The notes beneath the pieces were generated by a model, which saw nothing but the letters and a program-made list of their open reading frames with translations, was not told the origin of the DNA and searched no databases. Below, one piece after another: positions 33,756 through 43,517 of a stretch of 64,000 nt of DNA (the first letter of the stretch is position 1; the number at the start of each line of letters is the position of its first letter). Source of the stretch: Marichromatium gracile. Its GTDB lineage: Bacteria > Pseudomonadota > Gammaproteobacteria > Chromatiales > Chromatiaceae. Location of the stretch: assembly GCF_004343155.1 (NCBI RefSeq), contig NZ_SMDC01000006.1:124001-188000 (forward strand). Direction: 5' to 3'. The translations under genes and the position numbers were made by a program.

Positions 33756-35845
33756 CCGCCGCTGGAGACCTCCAGCGTCGGTGAGGGGCGCTGCAGGAAG
33801 TTGCCCTGCACATAATCGACCCCGGCGGTCCACAGCACCGTCAGGGTGCGCGCATCCTCCACCCCGGTGACCACGCTCTTGATGTTGAACTCGCGCGCGA
33901 GGTTGGCCAGCTCCATCACCCGTTTCTGCTTCTGCTGATCGTCGGCCAGACGCTGGGAGAAGTCGGGCATCAGCAGCACGAAGTCGAGTGCCAGCCCCTG
34001 CAGCAGCATCTCCGGGCGTTCGGCCATGCCGAAGCGATTGATCGCCACCCGGCACTTGATCTTGCGCAGCGCCTCGACCAGCTTGCTCAGGCCGGCGAGG
34101 TTGGCCGCGACCAGCGCCTCCTGGAACTGGAAGGTCAGCCAGTTGCCGCGCACGTCGAACTCGCGCATGCAGTCGCAGATCCACAGCACGATGCTGGGGT
34201 CGCGGAAGGTATCCTCGGAGAGGTTGATGAAGAAGCTGATGTTGTGACCGGCGCGACGCTGTTCGCTGAGTGACTGGATGGCGGCGCGGATGGCCCACTT
34301 GTCGATGCGCTCGATCAGCCCGCGACGGATCGCCGGACCGATGAAGTCCTTGGCCTCGAGCATGTCCTCGTCCTCGTCGAACAGCCGCACCAGGACACTG
34401 TAGTGCTCCTGGTTGTCGCCCATCAGACTGATGATCGGCTGATAGACCAGACGGAACTGGTCGTGCTCGAGGGCGTACTCGATGCGTTCGGCGATCTGCT
34501 CATCGCCCTCCTCGGCGCTCTGCTTGGTGCGCGAGGCGAGCGAGGTCGGCTTGCCCATCCCGCCCTGACCCGGGCCGCCGGCGAGCAGGCGCAGACAGCG
34601 CTGATGAGCGAGGTTGACGATGTCGCTGGGTTCGCGTGCGCGTAGCTCCACCAGCACGTGGGCGACGACACAGTCGGCGGCCTCGTCCTCACGCTCGCCA
34701 TTGCGCCCGCGCTGGAGACGGGCCTCGTGCTCGATCCGGGCGGTGATCTGCTCGACCGTGGTGGTGTCGAGTCCGTCGATCAGCAGCATGAAACCGTCGT
34801 CGCTGACCTGCGCCAGCATGCCTCCGGCATGATCGGCGAGGATGCCCTGGAGTGGTTCGCGCAGGCCCTCGATCAGCGTCAGTGCGGTGGTCAGGCCGAG
34901 GTCGCGCAGCAGTTCGGCGCGGCCCTTGATCTGGATGAAGAAGAGCGCGAAGGGATGCCTGGGGCGGTGCTCGGCATCGAGTCGCGCGGCGATGGCGGCG
35001 ATCATCTGCGCGCGCCCCGGCATCGCCTCGGCGCTGTGGTTGTCGCTCTCGATGAGCGGCGCCGCCGCGCCCGCCGCCGGTCGCACCAGGATGCGCAGAC
35101 AGGGCTCTTCGTCGATCTCCGAGCTGGCCGCGCGCAGCCGCGCGGCGAAGGGCCGACGGTCGGCGCCCTGGCACTGGGTGTCGAGCTCGGCGCCGTCCTC
35201 GCGATCGGAGTACTCGACCGCGCGCAGGAACTCGCGCACCCGGGGGCGTTGCTCGGCGGGGATCAGGTCGAGGAAGGTGGCGCCGGCCAGCGCGTCGGCG
35301 TCGGCATAGCCGAACAGCGACAGATAGGCGGCATTGGCGTGCAGGTGCAGCCCCTCCTGGACGAAGGCGATGGCGTCCAGGCTGCCCTCGATGAACTCGC
35401 GCGCGCGGCGCTCGCACTGGCGCAGCCGGGTGGCGAGCGCGCGTGCCTCGCGGCGCTGGTAGAGATCGGCCAGCTCGCGCTTGGCCACCAGCTGGAGGTG
35501 CTCGGGGTCGTCGCGCCGGACCAGATCGCGGGCGCCGCCGCGACGGGCGCGAAGCGATTCGGTCGCGTCGCTCTCGGGGCCGGTGATGACGATCAGCGGG
35601 GTGTCGCTGTCGAGCCTGCGGTGGGCGGCGAGGGCCGCTTCGAGATCGATGTCGCGGTCGTGGGCGCAGCACAGCACCAGATCGCAGGGGGTGCGTGCGA
35701 GTAACTCGCCGAGTCGCTCCACCTGGGCGCTGACCATGCCGCGCGCCGCGATGCCCGCCTCGCGCAGGGTGGCGACGAGGCGCTCGGCCTCGCTGGACTC
35801 GGCGGTCAGGATGAGCAGTGTGACGGCTGGATTCGGGGCAGGCAT
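33752..35845 (-). CDS. FimX-like protein: receiver, PAS, degenerate GGDEF and EAL
   Basis: 697 residues, nearly the length of Pseudomonas FimX (691), with the same order: a receiver-like domain (1-125) lacking a clear phospho-Asp pocket, a helical linker, a PAS domain (about 150-265), a GGDEF domain whose active site is VSDDGF instead of GGDEF, and an EAL domain (about 450-690) with SVLVRL for EAxxR, FQFQEAL for the FExTES motif and INRFG for DDFG. The catalytic residues are lost, so it should sense c-di-GMP rather than make or cleave it. In Pseudomonas, FimX controls type IV pilus assembly and twitching. Confidence 0.85.
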   Translation of the reverse strand: MPAPNPAVTLLILTAESSEAERLVATLREAGIAARGMVSAQVERLGELLARTPCDLVLCCAHDRDIDLEAALAAHRRLDSDTPLIVITGPESDATESLRARRGGARDLVRRDDPEHLQLVAKRELADLYQRREARALATRLRQCERRAREFIEGSLDAIAFVQEGLHLHANAAYLSLFGYADADALAGATFLDLIPAEQRPRVREFLRAVEYSDREDGAELDTQCQGADRRPFAARLRAASSEIDEEPCLRILVRPAAGAAAPLIESDNHSAEAMPGRAQMIAAIAARLDAEHRPRHPFALFFIQIKGRAELLRDLGLTTALTLIEGLREPLQGILADHAGGMLAQVSDDGFMLLIDGLDTTTVEQITARIEHEARLQRGRNGEREDEAADCVVAHVLVELRAREPSDIVNLAHQRCLRLLAGGPGQGGMGKPTSLASRTKQSAEEGDEQIAERIEYALEHDQFRLVYQPIISLMGDNQEHYSVLVRLFDEDEDMLEAKDFIGPAIRRGLIERIDKWAIRAAIQSLSEQRRAGHNISFFINLSEDTFRDPSIVLWICDCMREFDVRGNWLTFQFQEALVAANLAGLSKLVEALRKIKCRVAINRFGMAERPEMLLQGLALDFVLLMPDFSQRLADDQQKQKRVMELANLAREFNIKSVVTGVEDARTLTVLWTAGVDYVQGNFLQRPSPTLEVSSGG

Positions 35846-35949
35846 GCTGGGCGACCGGTTTCAGGAACGCAAGAAAAGGCTTGCATCGATTATCGGGGTT
35901 TGCGCCGCCGATGAAAACGACCGTCGACCCAGTGATGGCTTCGGCGGCC

Positions 35950-37008
35950 TCAGATCTCGTCGCCGACGGCCAGCGGCAGCTTGGCGACGGCGCCGGGGCG
36001 CTCGCGTACCAGACGCGGCACCAGATAACCCGGCAGCCGGGCGCGCAGCGTCGCGACCAGGGCGCGCGCCTCGGTGTCGTCGACCTGGAAATGGGCGCCG
36101 CCCTGGACCCGGTCGAGCTGGTGCAGATAGTAGGGCAGGACGCCACAGCCGAGCAGCCGCTCGCTGAGCGCGCACTGTGCCGCGACGCCGTCGTTGACCC
36201 CGCGCAGCAACACCGCCTGGTTGAGCAGCATCGTCCCGGTCTCGCGCAGTCGCGCGAGCGCGGCGGCGGCCGCCTCGCCGAGCTCGTTGGCGTGGTTGGC
36301 ATGGATCACCACCACCGTCTCCAGCCGGCTCCTCGCCAGGCGGGCGCAGAGCGCCTCGGTGATCCGTGCCGGCAGCACCACCGGCATCCGGGTATGCAAC
36401 CGTACCCGCCGTAGCTGGCCGATCGCCTCGAGCCCGTCGAGCAGGGCGTCGAGACGATCATCGTCGAGCATCAGCGGGTCGCCGCCGCTGAGGATCACCT
36501 CGTTGATCGACCCGTCGGCCGCCAATCGCGCGAGCGCGGCGCGCAGGCGGGTCTGGCCGGTCTCCGGGGCGGCGTGCGGGTAGTGACGGCGGAAGCAGTG
36601 GCGGCAGTGCAGGGCGCAGGCGCCGGTGGCGATCAGCAGGGCGCGACCGTGATACTTCATCAACAGCCCGTCGCCCTGGTCGGCGGCGGCGTCATCGACC
36701 GGGTCGGCGCTGAAGCCGGGCACCACCACGCGCTCGCGGGCGAGCGGCAGTACCTGACGCAGCAGCGGGTCGTCGGGGTCGCCGGGACGCATCAGCGCGA
36801 CGAACGCACGCGGCACCCGCAGGCCGAAGGGGCGCGGGTCGGGATCGAGCGGCGGCAGTCGGTCACGCTCGAGGCCGAGCGCGTCGAGCAGGACGTCGGT
36901 CTCGGTGATCGCCTGACGCAGCGCCTGCTTCCAGTCGCGGGTCTGACAACCGCTATCGCTTCGCGGTAAGATCGTAGGGTTTAACTCTCGATTAATTGAG
37001 GATGACAT
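35950..37008 (-). CDS. epmB: EF-P (R)-beta-lysylation lysine 2,3-aminomutase
   Basis: 352 residues, radical-SAM aminomutase. The Fe-S motif CxxxCxxC is in [15 protein letters not shown] near residue 130, the GGDPL motif is in [14 protein letters not shown] near 170, and HANHANELG is near 240. It converts alpha-lysine to (R)-beta-lysine for transfer to EF-P by EpmA. It is the shorter EpmB type lacking the C-terminal part of catabolic aminomutases. Its only standard start codon, ATG at 37008, overlaps the efp ATG on the opposite strand by two bases, so promoters must interleave. Confidence 0.93.
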   Translation of the reverse strand: MSSSINRELNPTILPRSDSGCQTRDWKQALRQAITETDVLLDALGLERDRLPPLDPDPRPFGLRVPRAFVALMRPGDPDDPLLRQVLPLARERVVVPGFSADPVDDAAADQGDGLLMKYHGRALLIATGACALHCRHCFRRHYPHAAPETGQTRLRAALARLAADGSINEVILSGGDPLMLDDDRLDALLDGLEAIGQLRRVRLHTRMPVVLPARITEALCARLARSRLETVVVIHANHANELGEAAAAALARLRETGTMLLNQAVLLRGVNDGVAAQCALSERLLGCGVLPYYLHQLDRVQGGAHFQVDDTEARALVATLRARLPGYLVPRLVRERPGAVAKLPLAVGDEI

Positions 37009-37579
37009 GGCGACTTACAGCACGAATGAATTCAAGGGCGGGCTCAAGATCATGCTCGACGGTGATCCATACACCATCGTCGAGAACGAGTTCGTCAAGC
37101 CCGGCAAGGGGCAGGCCTTCAACCGCGTCCGGGTGCGCAATCTCAAGACCGGTCGCGTGGTGGAGAAGACCTTCAAGTCCGGTGAGTCGGTCGAGGCGGC
37201 CGATGTCCATGATACGGAGATGCAGTATCTCTACAACGATGGCATCGAGTGGAACTTCATGGACCCCGACACCTTCGAGCAGCTGATCGCCAGCGAGCAG
37301 GCGGTCGGCGAGGCGGCGAAGTGGATCAAGGAGCAGGACCTCTGCAAGGTCACGCTGTGGAACGGCGTGCCGCTGTCGATCGAGCCGCCGAACTTCGTGG
37401 TGCTCGAGATCACCGAGACCGATCCCGGCCTCAAGGGCGACACCTCGGGCGGCGGCGGCAAGCCGGCGACCCTCGAGACCGGCGCCGTGGTGCGCGTGCC
37501 GCTGTTCGTGCAGACCGGCGAGCTGATCAAGGTCGACACCCGCACCGGCGAGTACGTCTCGCGCGCCAAGGAGGCATGA
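37007..37579 (+). CDS. efp: Elongation factor P
   Basis: 190 residues, three beta-barrel domains. Lys34 in KPGKGQAF is the beta-lysylation target. The protein relieves ribosome stalling at polyproline stretches. GAGGA lies five bases before the ATG. The ATG overlaps the antisense epmB start. The stop overlaps the start of epmA (ATGA), so the factor and its ligase are translationally coupled. Confidence 0.97.
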   Translation: MATYSTNEFKGGLKIMLDGDPYTIVENEFVKPGKGQAFNRVRVRNLKTGRVVEKTFKSGESVEAADVHDTEMQYLYNDGIEWNFMDPDTFEQLIASEQAVGEAAKWIKEQDLCKVTLWNGVPLSIEPPNFVVLEITETDPGLKGDTSGGGGKPATLETGAVVRVPLFVQTGELIKVDTRTGEYVSRAKEA

Positions 37580-38571
37580 GCCCCGCCGCCCGGGACACGG
37601 CCGCGGCAGGGCTGCCGTGGCGCCCGTGCGCGACCCGCGAGATGCTCGAGGCGCGCGCGGCGATGCTCGCGCGCATCCGCGCCTTCTTCGCCGCCGCCGG
37701 GGTGCTCGAGGTCGAGACCCCGCTGCTCTCGCGCGCGGCGGTCACCGATCCGGCGCTGACCAGCCTGGCGGTGCGCCCCGGTACCGGGGTCGCCGGGGGC
37801 TATCTGCACACCTCGCCCGAGTTCGCGATGAAGCGCCTGCTGGCCGCGGGCTCGGGGCCGATCTACCAGATCTGCAAGGTGTTCCGCGACGACGAGCGCG
37901 GGCGCTGGCACCACCCCGAGTTCAGCCTGCTCGAATGGTATCGCCCGGGCTGGGACTATCAGCGCCTGATCGACGAGGTCGCCGCGCTGGTGCGCGCCGC
38001 GCTCGACCGCCCGGCGCTCGCCGTCGAGCGGGTGAGCTATCGCGCGCTGTTTCGCGACGGGCTCGGCATCGACCCTTGGGAGACCTCGGTGGCGGCGCTG
38101 CGCGACTGTGCGCGCCGCGTCGGGATCGGCGGGGTCGAGGGGCTGGAACTCGACCGCGACGGCTGGCTCGACCTGCTGCTCAGTCATCGGCTGGAGTCGG
38201 GGCTGGGGCGCGGTCGGTTGAGCTTCGTCCACGATTATCCGCCGAGCCAGGCGGCGCTGGCGCGGGTGCGCCCGGGCGCGGCCCCGGTGGCCGAGCGCTT
38301 CGAGCTCTATGTCGAGGGCGTGGAGCTGGCCAACGGCTTCCAGGAGCTGACCGATGCCGCCGAGCAGCGCGCCCGCTTCGACGCCGACCTCGACTGGCGC
38401 CGTGCCAACGGGCAGGCCGAGGTGCCGACCGATGTGCACTTCCTCGCCGCGCTCGAGGCTGGGCTGCCGGAGAGCGCCGGGGTCGCCCTCGGGCTCGATC
38501 GGTTGCTGATGATCGCCACCGGCGCGCCCGACATCGACGCCGTGCTCGCCTTCCCGGTCGAGCGCGCCTGA
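37576..38571 (+). CDS. epmA: EF-P--(R)-beta-lysine ligase
   Basis: 331 residues, a truncated class II lysyl-tRNA synthetase paralogue (GenX/PoxA/YjeA) without the anticodon-binding domain. Motif 2 is visible as [25 protein letters not shown]-type sequence near residue 100 and motif 3 as [12 protein letters not shown] near 310, with [11 protein letters not shown] in between. It activates beta-lysine and attaches it to Lys34 of EF-P. The ATG overlaps the efp stop. Together with epmB the complete modification set is present except the non-essential EpmC hydroxylase. Confidence 0.95.
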   Translation: MSPAARDTAAAGLPWRPCATREMLEARAAMLARIRAFFAAAGVLEVETPLLSRAAVTDPALTSLAVRPGTGVAGGYLHTSPEFAMKRLLAAGSGPIYQICKVFRDDERGRWHHPEFSLLEWYRPGWDYQRLIDEVAALVRAALDRPALAVERVSYRALFRDGLGIDPWETSVAALRDCARRVGIGGVEGLELDRDGWLDLLLSHRLESGLGRGRLSFVHDYPPSQAALARVRPGAAPVAERFELYVEGVELANGFQELTDAAEQRARFDADLDWRRANGQAEVPTDVHFLAALEAGLPESAGVALGLDRLLMIATGAPDIDAVLAFPVERA

Positions 38572-38653
38572 ACTGCCCGGGCGGTCGCCAGCCGGCGACC
38601 TGTCCGGTGCTGTTATCCTCATCTTCCTTGCCAAGTCCGTCGACATCAACGCC

Positions 38654-41600
38654 TTGACCGAGCAATCGTTCCCCGCCGATTCCGAACTGGAGCGCTGTCT
38701 GCTCCAGGACCGCCCGACCCTCGGGCGCCGTCTCAAGGGGCTGCGCCGCCGTGCCCGCGCCGGTCAGCCCTTCGAGCGCGGTCTGCACGCGCTGTGGCAG
38801 CGCCTGCGCGCCTCGCAGGCACTGTGCGAGCGCCGTGGCGCGCTGGTCCCCGCGATCGACTATCCGCCGGCCCTGCCGGTCAGCGAGCGGCGCGAGGAAC
38901 TCGCCGCGCTGATCCGCGAGCATCAGGTGGTGGTGGTCTGTGGCGAGACCGGTTCGGGCAAGTCGACCCAGCTCCCCAAGCTCTGTCTCGACCTCGGTCG
39001 CGGCCGGTTCGGGCGCATCGGTCATACCCAGCCGCGGCGCATCGCCGCGCGCAGTCTGGCCGCGCGGGTGGCGCAGGAGCTCGGCGGCGAGGTCGGCGCC
39101 CTGGTCGGCTACAAGGTGCGTTTCCACGACCGCGTGCGCCCCGAGACCGCGATCAAGCTGATGACCGACGGCATGTTGCTCGCCGAGGTGCAGCAGGATC
39201 GCGATCTGCGCGAGTACGACACCCTGATCATCGACGAGGCCCACGAGCGCAGCCTCAACATCGACTTCCTGCTCGGCTATCTGCGCGGGGTGCTGGCGCG
39301 GCGCCCCGAGTTCAAACTGATCGTCACCTCGGCGACCATCGACCCGCAGCGCTTTGCCGATCACTTCGCCGACGCCGCTGGAAATCCGGCGCCGGTGATC
39401 GAGATCTCCGGGCGCACCTACCCGGTCGAGGTGCGCTACCGTCCGCCCGAGTCGCCGCACGCCGGCGAGCGCGACGAGTCGATGCAGCGGGCGATCTCGG
39501 ACGCCGTCGGCGAGCTTGCCGCCCAGGGTCCGGGCGACGTGCTGGTGTTCCTCTCTGGCGAGCGCGAGATCCGCGAGACCGCCGAGACCCTGCGCAAGCA
39601 CCATCCGCCCTCGACCGAGATCCTGCCGCTGTTCGCCCGTCAGGGGCCGCGCGAGCAGGCACGGGTGTTCCAGCCCCACAGCACCCGTCGGGTGGTGCTC
39701 GCCACCAATGTCGCCGAGACCTCGCTGACGGTGCCGGGCATCCGCTATGTGATCGACCCCGGCTTCGCCCGTATCAGCCGCTACAGCCACCGCACCAAGG
39801 TGCAGCGGCTGCCGGTCGAGCGCATCTCGCGCGCCTCGGCCGACCAGCGCAAGGGGCGCTGCGGGCGTGTCGCCGAGGGCATCTGTATCCGGCTCTACGA
39901 CGAGGAGAGCTTCGCCGAGCGCGCCGCCTTCACCGAGCCGGAGATCGTGCGCACCAACCTCGCTGCGGTCATCCTGCAGATGAAGCTGCTCGGTTTCGGC
40001 GCGATCGAGCGCTTCCCCTTCATCGATCCGCCCGACGGGCGACTGGTGCGCGACGGCTACCGCACCCTCGAGGAGCTGGCGGCGATCGACGCCGCGGGCG
40101 AACTCACCGAGCTGGGACGACGGCTGGCGCGGCTGCCGGTCGATCCGCGCATCGGCCGGATGCTGCTCGCCGGGGCCGAGCGGCGCTGTCTGCGCGAGGT
40201 GCTGATCATCGCCGCGGCGCTGAGCGTGCAGGACCCGCGCGAGCGCCCCCACGATCAGCAGCAGGCCGCCGACGAGATCCACGCCACCTTCGCCCACGAG
40301 CATTCCGACTTCCTCGGCTTCGTCAATCTCTGGACCTTTCTCGAGCGCGAGCGCCATGCGCTCTCGCGCAACAAGTTCACCAAGCTCTGCCAGCGTCACT
40401 TCCTCTCGCCGACCCGGGTGCAGGAGTGGCGCGATGTTCACGCCCAGCTGCGCGAGCAGATGCTGGAGATGGGCGACAAGGAGGACAGCACCGAGGGCGG
40501 CGAGGAGCAGATCCATCGCGCCCTGCTCAGCGGGCTGCTCGGCAACATCGGCTTTCGCGATGGTCAGCGCGAGTATCTCGGCGCGCGCAACAGCCGTTTC
40601 CACCTCCACCCCAGCTCGGGGCTCTTCGCCCAGCCGCCGAAGTGGGTCGTCGTCGCCGAGCGGGTCGAGACCACGCGCCAGTACGGGCGCACCGTGGCGC
40701 AGGTGCAGCCGGCCTGGATCGAGGAGGCCGGGCGGCATCTGCTGCAGCGCAGCTACAGCGAGCCGCACTGGCAGTCGCGCGCCGGTCAGGTGGCGGCCTT
40801 CGAGCGCGTCACCCTGTTCGGCGTCACCCTGGTGGCGCGCCGGCGCGTCAACTACGGCCCGATCAACCCCGGCGAGGCGCGCGAGATCTTCCTGCGCTTT
40901 GCGCTGGTCGAGGGCGACTTCAGCACCCGCGCGCCCTTCTGGCGGCACAATCAGGCGCTGATCGAGGAGATCCGCGCGCTCGAGGCCAAGTCGCGCCGCC
41001 GCGACATCCTCGTCGACGAGGAGGCGATCTACGCCTTCTATGCCGAGCGCGTGCCCTCGGGCATCTACTCGCGCCCGCAGTTCGAGCGCTGGCTGCGCGA
41101 GGCCAGCCGCGACAACCCCAAGCTGCTGCACATGGGGCGCGCCGATCTGATGTGTCACGATGCCGCCGGGGTCGATGCGGCGCGCTTCCCCGACGCGCTC
41201 GCCGTCGGCGCCGCGCGGCTGCCGCTGGCCTATCACTTCGAGCCCGGCAGCGATGACGACGGGCTGACCCTGTCGGTACCGGTAGCGCTGCTCAACCAGG
41301 TCTCGGCCGAGCGCCTGGAGTGGCTGGTGCCGGGGCTGCTCGGTGAGCGCATCGAGGCGCTGCTGCGCGCGTTGCCGAAGTCCATCCGCCGCTCGCTGGT
41401 GCCGATCCCGGACACCGCCGCGCAACTGGTCGCGCGGCTCCAGCCCGGCGACCGGCCGCTGCTCCAGGCGCTCGGCGAGGCGATCCGCGCGGTCAAGGGG
41501 GTGCACATCGCCGAGGACGCCTGGGACCCGACGGCGGTCCCCGAGCACCTGCGGATGAAGATCCGGGTGCTCGGCGACGAGGGCGCGACCCTGGCCGTCG

Positions 41601-42592
41601 ACAGCGACCTGGCGCGGTTGCGCCGACGTTTCGCCGCGCACGCCGAGCAGGGCTTCGCCGATCTCCCCGATCCCGGGCTGGAGCGCGACGGCCTCACCCG
41701 CTGGGATTTCGAGGCGCTGCCCGAGCGCGTCGAGCTGGAGCGCGGCGGGATCCGTCTGAGCGGTTTCCCGGCGCTGGTCGATCAGGGCGAGACGGTGGCG
41801 GTGCGGGTGCTCGACGCCGAGGCGCGCGCCGCCGCGGCGCATCGTCACGGGGTGCGACGGTTGTTCGCGCTGCATCTCGGGCAGGAGCTGCGCCAGTTGC
41901 GTCGTCAGTTGCCGCAGCTCGATCGGATGCGGCTGCAGTACGCCAAGGCGCCGCAGCCCGAGTCGGCCGACGGCGAGGAGGGCGCGCGACGACTGCGCGA
42001 GGCCGATCTCGCCGAGGCGCTGATCGCGCGCGCGCTCGATCGTACCTTCCTCGCCGAGGACGACGCGCCGATCCGCACCCGCGCCGCCTTCGAGGCGCGC
42101 CTGGCCGAGCGCCGCGGCGCGCTCGCCGCCGAGACGCGTGCGGTGTGCGCGCTCGCCGGCGAGATCCTCGACGTCTACCAGCGGGTGCGCAAGACGCTCG
42201 CCGGGATCAATCAGATCAACTGGATGCATGCGGTGCTCGACATCCGCGCCCAGCTCGACGCCCTGGTCTTCCGCGGTTTCCTCGATGCCGTGGCGCCGGA
42301 GCGGCTGCGCCACTACCCGCGCTATCTCAAGGCGATCGAGCAGCGTCTCGACAAGCTGCCGCTGGGCGCTGCGCGCGATCGCCAGTGGATGAACGAAATG
42401 GCCCCGCTGCAGTCCCAGTGGCGCGAGCGGATGGAGGCGGCGCGCGCCGCCGGTCGCGACGACCCGCGCCTCGACGAGATCCGCTGGCTGCTCGAGGAGT
42501 TGCGGGTGTCGCTGTTCGCCCAGCAGCTCGGCACCGACGGCCCGGTCTCGGTCAAGCGCATCCGCGCGCGCTGGCGCGAACTCGGGTTGTGA
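38654..42592 (+). CDS. hrpA: ATP-dependent RNA helicase HrpA
   Basis: 1312 residues (E. coli HrpA has about 1300). DEAH-box motor: Walker A GETGSGKST near residue 100, TQPRR, DEAHERS near 195, SATID, and motif VI in DQRKGRCGRVAEG near 400. Helicase-associated and OB-like domains and the long DUF3418 C-terminal region complete the HrpA layout. It helps resolve collided ribosomes and processes mRNA. The start is a TTG at 38654 encoding MTEQ, which matches the family N-terminus; no in-frame ATG lies nearby. A very long antisense open frame opposite is a GC artefact. Confidence 0.96.
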   Translation: MTEQSFPADSELERCLLQDRPTLGRRLKGLRRRARAGQPFERGLHALWQRLRASQALCERRGALVPAIDYPPALPVSERREELAALIREHQVVVVCGETGSGKSTQLPKLCLDLGRGRFGRIGHTQPRRIAARSLAARVAQELGGEVGALVGYKVRFHDRVRPETAIKLMTDGMLLAEVQQDRDLREYDTLIIDEAHERSLNIDFLLGYLRGVLARRPEFKLIVTSATIDPQRFADHFADAAGNPAPVIEISGRTYPVEVRYRPPESPHAGERDESMQRAISDAVGELAAQGPGDVLVFLSGEREIRETAETLRKHHPPSTEILPLFARQGPREQARVFQPHSTRRVVLATNVAETSLTVPGIRYVIDPGFARISRYSHRTKVQRLPVERISRASADQRKGRCGRVAEGICIRLYDEESFAERAAFTEPEIVRTNLAAVILQMKLLGFGAIERFPFIDPPDGRLVRDGYRTLEELAAIDAAGELTELGRRLARLPVDPRIGRMLLAGAERRCLREVLIIAAALSVQDPRERPHDQQQAADEIHATFAHEHSDFLGFVNLWTFLERERHALSRNKFTKLCQRHFLSPTRVQEWRDVHAQLREQMLEMGDKEDSTEGGEEQIHRALLSGLLGNIGFRDGQREYLGARNSRFHLHPSSGLFAQPPKWVVVAERVETTRQYGRTVAQVQPAWIEEAGRHLLQRSYSEPHWQSRAGQVAAFERVTLFGVTLVARRRVNYGPINPGEAREIFLRFALVEGDFSTRAPFWRHNQALIEEIRALEAKSRRRDILVDEEAIYAFYAERVPSGIYSRPQFERWLREASRDNPKLLHMGRADLMCHDAAGVDAARFPDALAVGAARLPLAYHFEPGSDDDGLTLSVPVALLNQVSAERLEWLVPGLLGERIEALLRALPKSIRRSLVPIPDTAAQLVARLQPGDRPLLQALGEAIRAVKGVHIAEDAWDPTAVPEHLRMKIRVLGDEGATLAVDSDLARLRRRFAAHAEQGFADLPDPGLERDGLTRWDFEALPERVELERGGIRLSGFPALVDQGETVAVRVLDAEARAAAAHRHGVRRLFALHLGQELRQLRRQLPQLDRMRLQYAKAPQPESADGEEGARRLREADLAEALIARALDRTFLAEDDAPIRTRAAFEARLAERRGALAAETRAVCALAGEILDVYQRVRKTLAGINQINWMHAVLDIRAQLDALVFRGFLDAVAPERLRHYPRYLKAIEQRLDKLPLGAARDRQWMNEMAPLQSQWRERMEAARAAGRDDPRLDEIRWLLEELRVSLFAQQLGTDGPVSVKRIRARWRELGL

Positions 42593-42629
42593 AACAGACG
42601 GGCGTGGATGCGATGAAGGAGCGTGAGCA

Positions 42630-43517
42630 ATGACGACGCCACTACTCGAGGCGTGCGAGCTGGTCAAGGTCTATCCCGGTGGCGTGCGCGCCGTCGCGGG
42701 TATCGGCTTCGCCGTCGGCGCCGGTGAGTGCTTCGGCCTGCTCGGTCCCAACGGCGCCGGCAAGACCACCACCCTGGAGATGCTCGAGGGGGTGCTGGCA
42801 CCGAGTGGTGGCGAGGTGCGTTATCGTGGCCGGGCGCTCGACGCCGGTTATCGCGAGGTGGTCGGCATCCAGTTCCAGGCCACCGCGCTGCAGGACTTCC
42901 AGCGCGTCGGCGAGGCGCTGGAGATGTTCGCGCGGCTCTATCGGCGCAGCGCCGATCGCGACGAGCTGATCGCACTCTGCGACCTCGAGCCCATCCTCGG
43001 GCGCGACACCCGACGCCTCTCCGGCGGTCAGCGTCAGCGCCTGCTGCTCGCCATCGCCCTGGTCAACGACCCCGAGCTGATCTTCCTCGACGAGCCCACC
43101 ACCGGGCTCGATCCACAGGCGCGCCGCAACTTCTGGCGGCTGATCGAGCGGGTGCGCGCGCGCGGCACCACCATCGTGCTGACCACCCACTACATGGAAG
43201 AGGCCGAGCGGCTGTGTGATCGCATCGCCATCGTCGACCACGGTCGGGTGATCGCCGAGGGTACGCCGGCGGCACTGCTGCGCGCGCACCTGCCGGCGGC
43301 GGTGGTGCGGCTGCCGGCGGCGGACTGGCCGGCGGGGCTGGCGCTGCCCGAGGGCGCGCGCCGGGTCGACGAGACCCTGGAGATCGCCACCGCGCAACTG
43401 GCCCCGGTGCTCGCCGAGCTGGCTGCCAGCGGCGCCGACCTCGATGCGCTGCGGGTCAAGGCGCCGACGCTCGAGGACCTGTTTCTGAAACTGACCGGTC
43501 ACGCACTGCGGGGGTGA
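42630..43517 (+). CDS. ABC transporter ATP-binding protein (CcmA-type)
   Basis: 295 residues. Walker A GLLGPNGAGKTT (near residue 37), Q-loop in GIQFQATALQ, signature LSGGQRQRLLLAIAL near 133, Walker B LIFLDEPTTGLDPQ and the His-switch LTTHYME. A C-terminal 80-residue domain follows, as in DrrA/NodI-like exporters. It powers the permease encoded next, with which it overlaps. The substrate is unknown. Confidence 0.92.
   Translation: MTTPLLEACELVKVYPGGVRAVAGIGFAVGAGECFGLLGPNGAGKTTTLEMLEGVLAPSGGEVRYRGRALDAGYREVVGIQFQATALQDFQRVGEALEMFARLYRRSADRDELIALCDLEPILGRDTRRLSGGQRQRLLLAIALVNDPELIFLDEPTTGLDPQARRNFWRLIERVRARGTTIVLTTHYMEEAERLCDRIAIVDHGRVIAEGTPAALLRAHLPAAVVRLPAADWPAGLALPEGARRVDETLEIATAQLAPVLAELAASGADLDALRVKAPTLEDLFLKLTGHALRG

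Noticed and set aside
38180-42667. 1495-codon open frame on the minus strand opposite hrpA
   Set aside because: Composition is an antisense shadow of the GC-rich helicase gene, with no family-like motifs.
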